Shown here: in pieces, positions 36,262 to 39,699 of the stretch
Layout of the letters: every line of letters begins with the position of its first letter
How positions within the stretch are numbered: the first letter of the stretch is position 1
From: Phycisphaerae bacterium
GTDB lineage: Bacteria > Planctomycetota > Phycisphaerae > UBA1845
Length of the DNA stretch: 39,699 nucleotides
Direction of reading: 5' to 3'
NCBI GenBank assembly: GCA_029260165.1
Contig: JAJDDT010000101.1
Location: 1-39,699 of the forward strand
Program-made: the position numbers and the translations under genes
The notes under the pieces: model-generated
What the model was told of the DNA's origin: nothing
The model's database searches: none
What the model saw: only the letters and a program-made list of their open reading frames with translations

Positions 36262-36268
36262 CCAGCAA

Positions 36269-37492
36269 ATGAACCTGTCCAGAAGTGTTTCGAGCGACGT
36301 ATCGACCAAACGCGAATCGTCAACAGCGGAAATGAGAGGTGAGCGACCGGAGTTGGCTGCCCGACCACGTCGCCGAATGTGGCGACACATCGCCGTGCTG
36401 GCGGGACTGTGTGTGGTGCTTGCACCGGCGTGCGCCCACGCCCTTGTATCGACCTTTTTCTTCCCGTTCAGTTATCAGGGCGAGCTTCTCGATAACGGGA
36501 CACCGGTCGACGACACATGCGATTTCCAGTTCACGCTGTGGGATGATCCTGACGCCGGCAACCTGATCGGTACCAACATCTTCGACGGAGACATGGGGAC
36601 TGCCGATCCGATCACTGTCGTCGGCGGCCGATTCACCACCTTTTTGAATTTTGGTGTGATCGCGGTCAACCCAGTCACGAGCTATCTTCAGATTGAGGTC
36701 TGTTGCTCGACTGGATGCAGCCCTGGGCTTACCACATTGCTACCTCGTCAGCCTCTCATTCCCGCACCGAAGGCGTATCGGGCTACCGACGGCGTCGGTC
36801 CGCTGGGTGCCCTCGACGTCCGCAGCGGCCTGGTCGGCGTCGGTACGACGTCGCCTGTATCACCGCTAACAGTTCAGGGTGCAGGCAATACCGGACCGAC
36901 CATCGGTAATGGCTGGGGTGATTTCAGTATCGGCGACGGCGTCACGGGCTTGGCCATCGGTGTCGAGCCCACCGGGTCGGACTGCTGCTTCCCGCACACA
37001 GTAACAGGTTGCGACGACGCGACGTGTGAAACCACGGTGTGCACATTACAGCCAACCTGCTGCGATCCGGGCGGATGGGACACAAGTTGCGCGTTCCTCG
37101 CCAACCTCGGCTGCGCGGGAATTTGCGCAGCCACGCCTGACGCCGGTAACGTCAGGATGTGGACGCAAGGCAATGGCGAGGTCGCCATCGGCGGCTCGCA
37201 GGCTGGCGACGTTTTGACGGTCGGCCCCTCCTCCGTCGATGTAGCGGTTCCGCTCAACGCGTCGTCGCTCAACGTGACCGGCAACATGACGAGCGCATCA
37301 GTCTTCATGAACGGTGTCGCAGGCGTCGATGGGATCACGTTCCCCGACGGCACGCTGCAAACAACCGCCGGCGGTGGTGGTGCGGGTGACGGACACTCTC
37401 TCGACGCAGTTGATGGAAGCCCGATTGACGCATTATTCGTCGACGCCTCCGGAAACGTCGGCATCGGGACGGGGGGGGGCTCCGGCGGATGA
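36269..37492 (+). CDS. N-terminal part of a surface stalk protein (S74 type), frameshifted
   Basis: 407 residues from ATG 36269 (strong AAGGAG site). A long basic N-region (R-R-R-M-W-R) precedes a hydrophobic segment ending A-C-A-H-A-L, a signal peptide or signal anchor. Next comes a beta domain (F-S-Y-Q-G-E-L-L-D-N-G; F-Q-F-T-L-W-D-D; L-L-P-R-Q-P-L-I-P-A-P-K-A-Y) that typically opens planctomycete 'tail fibre domain' proteins. A Cys-rich module follows (C-C-F-P-H; C-D-D-A-T-C; C-C-D-P-G-G-W-D-T-S-C), then stalk repeats with G-V-G-T-T-S-P-x-x-x-L-x-V. The frame ends with N-V-G-I-G-T-G-G-G-S-G-G at 37492, right after a nine-G tract. With one G fewer it would continue as A-P-A-D-E-L-H-V-V-G-D in the normal repeat pattern. 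It is the first piece of a gene reaching 39002. Confidence 0.75.
   Translation: MNLSRSVSSDVSTKRESSTAEMRGERPELAARPRRRMWRHIAVLAGLCVVLAPACAHALVSTFFFPFSYQGELLDNGTPVDDTCDFQFTLWDDPDAGNLIGTNIFDGDMGTADPITVVGGRFTTFLNFGVIAVNPVTSYLQIEVCCSTGCSPGLTTLLPRQPLIPAPKAYRATDGVGPLGALDVRSGLVGVGTTSPVSPLTVQGAGNTGPTIGNGWGDFSIGDGVTGLAIGVEPTGSDCCFPHTVTGCDDATCETTVCTLQPTCCDPGGWDTSCAFLANLGCAGICAATPDAGNVRMWTQGNGEVAIGGSQAGDVLTVGPSSVDVAVPLNASSLNVTGNMTSASVFMNGVAGVDGITFPDGTLQTTAGGGGAGDGHSLDAVDGSPIDALFVDASGNVGIGTGGGSGG
37471..37479 (+). repeat. Nine-G homopolymer at the frameshift point
   Basis: The run sits inside the codons for the repeat G-N-V-G-I-G-T. Nine G give a stop at 37490-37492; eight would restore the frame used by the next 125 codons. 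It may be a slipped-strand (phase-variation) site or a sequencing error. Confidence 0.7.
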
Positions 37493-37853
37493 GTTGCATG
37501 TCGTGGGCGACATTCGGGGAGACCGCTTCGTCGACGGGAACGATGCTGCATTTTTCCTCGACGCCAGCGATCCCGGTATATCCCTCAGCGCTGGCGGGAC
37601 CATCCTCAGCGCCGCGTTTCTCGACAGGGACAATGATTCGTTCTTCCTCGATCCAGCCAGCGCTGCTATCTCACTCAAAGCCGCTGGCGACATTCTCGCT
37701 GATGGAAATCTCGGCATCGGGACGAACAACCCTCTCTCTGCGCTCCATGTACAGGGGACCATAAGGGCCAGCAACTTCGGCACGATCCAACTCCGTACCG
37801 ATCTCGCGGCAAATAAAATTGAATCAGATATTGATCTGAGTCTAGGTGCTTGA
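37480..37853 (+). pseudogene. Middle fragment of the S74 surface protein, out of frame and ended by TGA
   Basis: Read in the +1-shifted frame after the G tract, this stretch encodes stalk repeats: A-P-A-D-E-L-H-V-V-G-D-I, A-A-F-F-L-D-A-S-D-P-G-I-S-L-S-A-G, S-F-F-L-D-P-A-S-A-A-I-S-L-K-A-A-G, and N-L-G-I-G-T-N-N-P-L-S-A-L-H-V-Q-G. It has no start of its own near the beginning. It ends at TGA 37851-37853, and the same frame continues beyond that stop with R-L-V-A-A-T-G-N-V-G-I-G-T-T-T-P, the normal repeat. The stop therefore interrupts one protein and is not a natural end. Confidence 0.65.
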
Positions 37854-37979
37854 CTATTTAACACTATTCGGCTTGTCGCGGCTACCGGCAACGTCGGGAT
37901 CGGGACGACAACGCCGTCGGACCTGCTTCATGTTGACGGGACGGCGACCTTCGATGTCGATTCTGTCAGTGGTGAGCAG

Positions 37980-39002
37980 TTGCGGATCACGACACCGCAA
38001 GGCGCACCTGGATTCATTGCGACCAGCTCTAACGCGAACCGTCGTGACATTCGATTTGGCGACAGCGGAATCTCGATCGTCGCCGGAACGAGTGGTGCCG
38101 CACCTTCCGCGACGGATGGAATCAAGATATCCGAAGGCGGAAACGTCGGCATCGGGACGAGCACGCCAGGATCTCGATTGCATGTCCTTGGCCCAGACCC
38201 AACGACGGACTTCGACGGACAGTTGCAGGTCGAAGGCACCGCTACAACCGGCGCGATCGATACGGGCGCTGGCATTGAATTCCTCGGGCATGACGGAAAC
38301 ATCAGGCGGAATTGGGGGGGGATTCGGGTGCTCAAGGCCTCGGGCATTATGGGAAACACCGCGTCGAACATGATCTTCACGACGCGCTCTGCCGGGGCAC
38401 TCCCGGTCGAGCGCATGCGCATTGATTTTGGCGGCAAAGTTGGTATCGGGCGGACTCCAATTATCCACAAACTCGAGGTCGAAGGGAACGCGTGTAAAAC
38501 GGTCGGCGGGAGCACCTGGGCAAGCTGCTCTGATCGACGAATCAAGAAGAACATCAAGACGATTGATGGCGCACTTAACAAGCTCGACGAATTGCGGGTA
38601 ACGAGTTTTGAGTACACCGACGAGTACAAGGCCGCCCACCCCGATGCCGAGGATCGACGCTACATGAACGTTATCGCCCAGGAATTCGCGGAAGTGTTTC
38701 CCGACCATGTGTCCAGCATGAGCGGACTGCTTCCGGGTAAGGGAGATCTACTGATCGTCGATACCTACCCATTGACCATCTATTCCGTTGCAGCCATCCA
38801 GGAGTTGCGAGAGATCGTCAAGGAAAAAGACGCCGAAATCACCGCACTGCAAGCGCGCATGACTGCGCTGGAACAGAGCATTGGCAAGGTTGCCCCATCG
38901 CCTCGTGCTGGCACCTTGGGCATGGCCACGCCCGCGCTGGCGGCGTTGTGTCTGGTCGGGTTCGTGGCGCTCAATCGCGGTCGCAAGGGAGGTGCCCAAT
39001 GA
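37980..39002 (+). CDS. C-terminal part of the surface protein: stalk, S74 self-cleaving chaperone domain, membrane helix
   Basis: 340 residues if read from TTG 37980, the first possible start after TGA 37853; homologous sequence begins already at about 37866. It contains stalk repeats (I-S-E-G-G-N-V-G-I-G-T-S-T-P-G-S-R-L-H-V) and then a peptidase-S74 / intramolecular chaperone domain starting C-S-D-R-R-I-K-K-N-I. The known catalytic pair of this family, Ser and Lys in S-D-x-R-x-K, is intact (Ser184 at 38529-38531, Lys189 at 38544-38546). A coiled coil follows (I-Q-E-L-R-E-I-V-K-E-K-D-A-E-I), then a membrane helix (T-P-A-L-A-A-L-C-L-V-G-F-V-A-L) and a basic tail. S74 domains trimerise the stalk and then cut themselves off. 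The stop overlaps the next start (ATGA). As a separate gene it would lack a signal peptide. Confidence 0.75.
   Translation: MRITTPQGAPGFIATSSNANRRDIRFGDSGISIVAGTSGAAPSATDGIKISEGGNVGIGTSTPGSRLHVLGPDPTTDFDGQLQVEGTATTGAIDTGAGIEFLGHDGNIRRNWGGIRVLKASGIMGNTASNMIFTTRSAGALPVERMRIDFGGKVGIGRTPIIHKLEVEGNACKTVGGSTWASCSDRRIKKNIKTIDGALNKLDELRVTSFEYTDEYKAAHPDAEDRRYMNVIAQEFAEVFPDHVSSMSGLLPGKGDLLIVDTYPLTIYSVAAIQELREIVKEKDAEITALQARMTALEQSIGKVAPSPRAGTLGMATPALAALCLVGFVALNRGRKGGAQ
38314..38321 (+). repeat. Eight-G homopolymer inside the S74 protein gene
   Basis: A second long G run, encoding W-G-G within N-W-G-G-I-R-V-L-K. Here the frame is kept. Loss or gain of one G would remove the chaperone domain. Confidence 0.6.
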
Positions 39003-39699
39003 GACACATCGCGTGTTCCGCGGCAGTGATTCTGCTGCTTGCCACGTTCGCTTCGGCCCAAACCGGCGGGACGTTTGATTTATCCTGGAACACCATCGAC
39101 AGCGGTGGCGGGACCAGCACCGGCGGCACGTTCTCGCTCTCCGGCACCGCAGGCCAACACGACGCGGCTACCGTGAGCGGCGGCACCTTCGTCCTTCGCG
39201 GCGGATTCTGGGGCGGTGGCGAGGCCGGCAGCACGGGCGGTACACCATGCGCCCGCGACTGCGACTGCCACACGACGGCTGTTGCCCAGGCTGGGGTGGA
39301 CGGTGTTGATGCAAACACGTTGCTGGATATTTGTGACTACAGTTATTGCGACATTCCGGCAGGTGAAACGGAGGGTACCTGCACGTCGTGCACGCGTCGT
39401 TATGGAAACACCTGTTCGTCGTTCCAGGCGTTCGTCAGTACGGACGACATCTCCTGTGCGGTGACCGGTTTTGGTAATTACTGTGCGTGTCCGAACGGCG
39501 ACCTGATCGACGGCGGTGCAACCGGCTGTTCGTCTGGAACGCCGGAGAATTGCAAGGGTCCTAGCGGTATCCCGATCGGGACGGACGACATCCTTGCGAT
39601 CGTCGCCGCCTTCGGTGGTGCCAATCCGTTCACCTGCGCCACGCCCGCGGCGGCGACTTGTGAAACGGGCAACCAACCCACACCGGGTGGTTGCGGTCC
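38999..39699 (+). CDS. Secreted Cys-rich protein, start of gene (runs off the window)
   Basis: The frame from ATG 38999 is open to the window end (over 230 codons, no stop). Its ATG overlaps the stop of the S74 gene as ATGA. Signal peptide: M-R-H-I-A-C-S-A-A-V-I-L-L-L-A-T-F-A-S-A-Q. Next is a Gly-rich beta module (F-D-L-S-W-N-T-I-D-S-G-G-G; F-S-L-S-G-T-A-G-Q-H-D; F-V-L-R-G-G-F-W) common at the start of planctomycete secreted proteins. After that comes a Cys-rich stretch (C-A-R-D-C-D-C; C-D-Y-S-Y-C; C-T-S-C) and a segment G-T-D-D-I-L-A-I-V-A-A-F-G-G-A-N-P, which resembles dockerin-like ends. Function unknown; probably made with and displayed alongside the S74 protein. Confidence 0.8.
   Translation, partial: MRHIACSAAVILLLATFASAQTGGTFDLSWNTIDSGGGTSTGGTFSLSGTAGQHDAATVSGGTFVLRGGFWGGGEAGSTGGTPCARDCDCHTTAVAQAGVDGVDANTLLDICDYSYCDIPAGETEGTCTSCTRRYGNTCSSFQAFVSTDDISCAVTGFGNYCACPNGDLIDGGATGCSSGTPENCKGPSGIPIGTDDILAIVAAFGGANPFTCATPAAATCETGNQPTPGGCG

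Larger units (their letters stand above)
35879..36268 (+). other. 390-base region between purD and the S74 surface-protein gene
   Basis: No gene is supported. It contains a G/C-rich hairpin at 35975-35994 soon after purD, an A/T-richer patch with the inverted repeat TTACAA (36015-36020) / TTGTAA (36033-36038), and the ribosome site of the next gene. No clear promoter was found. Base composition shifts here from the C-rich style of purD to a more balanced one. Confidence 0.45.

Noticed and set aside
36015-36425. Minus-strand open frame upstream of the S74 gene
   Set aside because: No ribosome site or domain; it overlaps the strong ribosome site and signal segment of the plus-strand gene.
37851-37853. 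TGA in the S74 gene as a selenocysteine codon
   Set aside because: Stalk repeats give no reason for selenocysteine, no SECIS-like hairpin follows directly, and a frameshift already breaks the gene 370 bases earlier. Decay or sequence error is simpler.

Overview
The window looks like a chromosomal segment of a Planctomycetota bacterium, probably from the Phycisphaerae side of the phylum. This is inferred from protein style, not from a marker gene. The signs are large secreted proteins with pre-peptidase, PKD and dockerin-like Asp-rich modules and C-terminal hydrophobic sorting tails; an ECF sigma factor translationally coupled to a membrane Ser/Thr kinase; a prepilin-like protein ending in an H-Xn-DG motif; and peptidase-S74 'tail-fibre' surface proteins. 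No rRNA, tRNA or CRISPR array was seen.

Layout. 1-113: 3' end of an IS5-type transposase. 205-9711 (all minus strand): a matrixin-type metalloprotease with its small secreted partner, an M4 (thermolysin-like) protease with a C-terminal sorting tail, an S9 prolyl-oligopeptidase-type protease, a membrane Ser/Thr kinase with an anti-sigma-like zinc finger, and its ECF sigma factor. 9934-14090 (plus): a large secreted pre-peptidase/dockerin-like protein whose stop overlaps the start of a prepilin-like protein. 14163-24342: an ABC-2 permease on the minus strand, diverging from a tight six-gene operon with three SPFH/Band-7 (HflK/HflC-like) proteins, an ABC ATPase, a second ABC-2 permease with a large extracytoplasmic domain, and an unknown membrane-anchored helical-repeat protein. 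24371-28678: a small unknown protein, an FHA-GAF histidine kinase behind a good sigma-70-like promoter, a family-4 uracil-DNA glycosylase and an alpha/beta hydrolase. 28668-35878: purQ, purL (with fused PurS-like domains), a secreted SurA-like protein, and divergent purD. 36269-39699: a surface protein with an S74 self-cleaving chaperone domain, interrupted by a frameshift in a nine-G tract and by an in-frame TGA, overlapping a Cys-rich secreted protein that runs off the window.

How the genes work together. The most system-like unit is the SPFH/ABC-2/helical-repeat operon (15345-24342) with its divergent paralogous permease. It reads as a membrane-microdomain-organised ABC complex of unknown substrate. 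Other coupled pairs are sigma factor with kinase, matrixin with partner, pre-peptidase protein with pseudopilin, PurL with PurQ, and S74 protein with Cys-rich protein. A short hairpin repeat (about 28 nt) occurs in two distant intergenic regions. The plus strand is C-rich over most of the window whichever strand codes, but G-rich across the three SPFH genes. That C-rich bias produces many long but false antisense reading frames.
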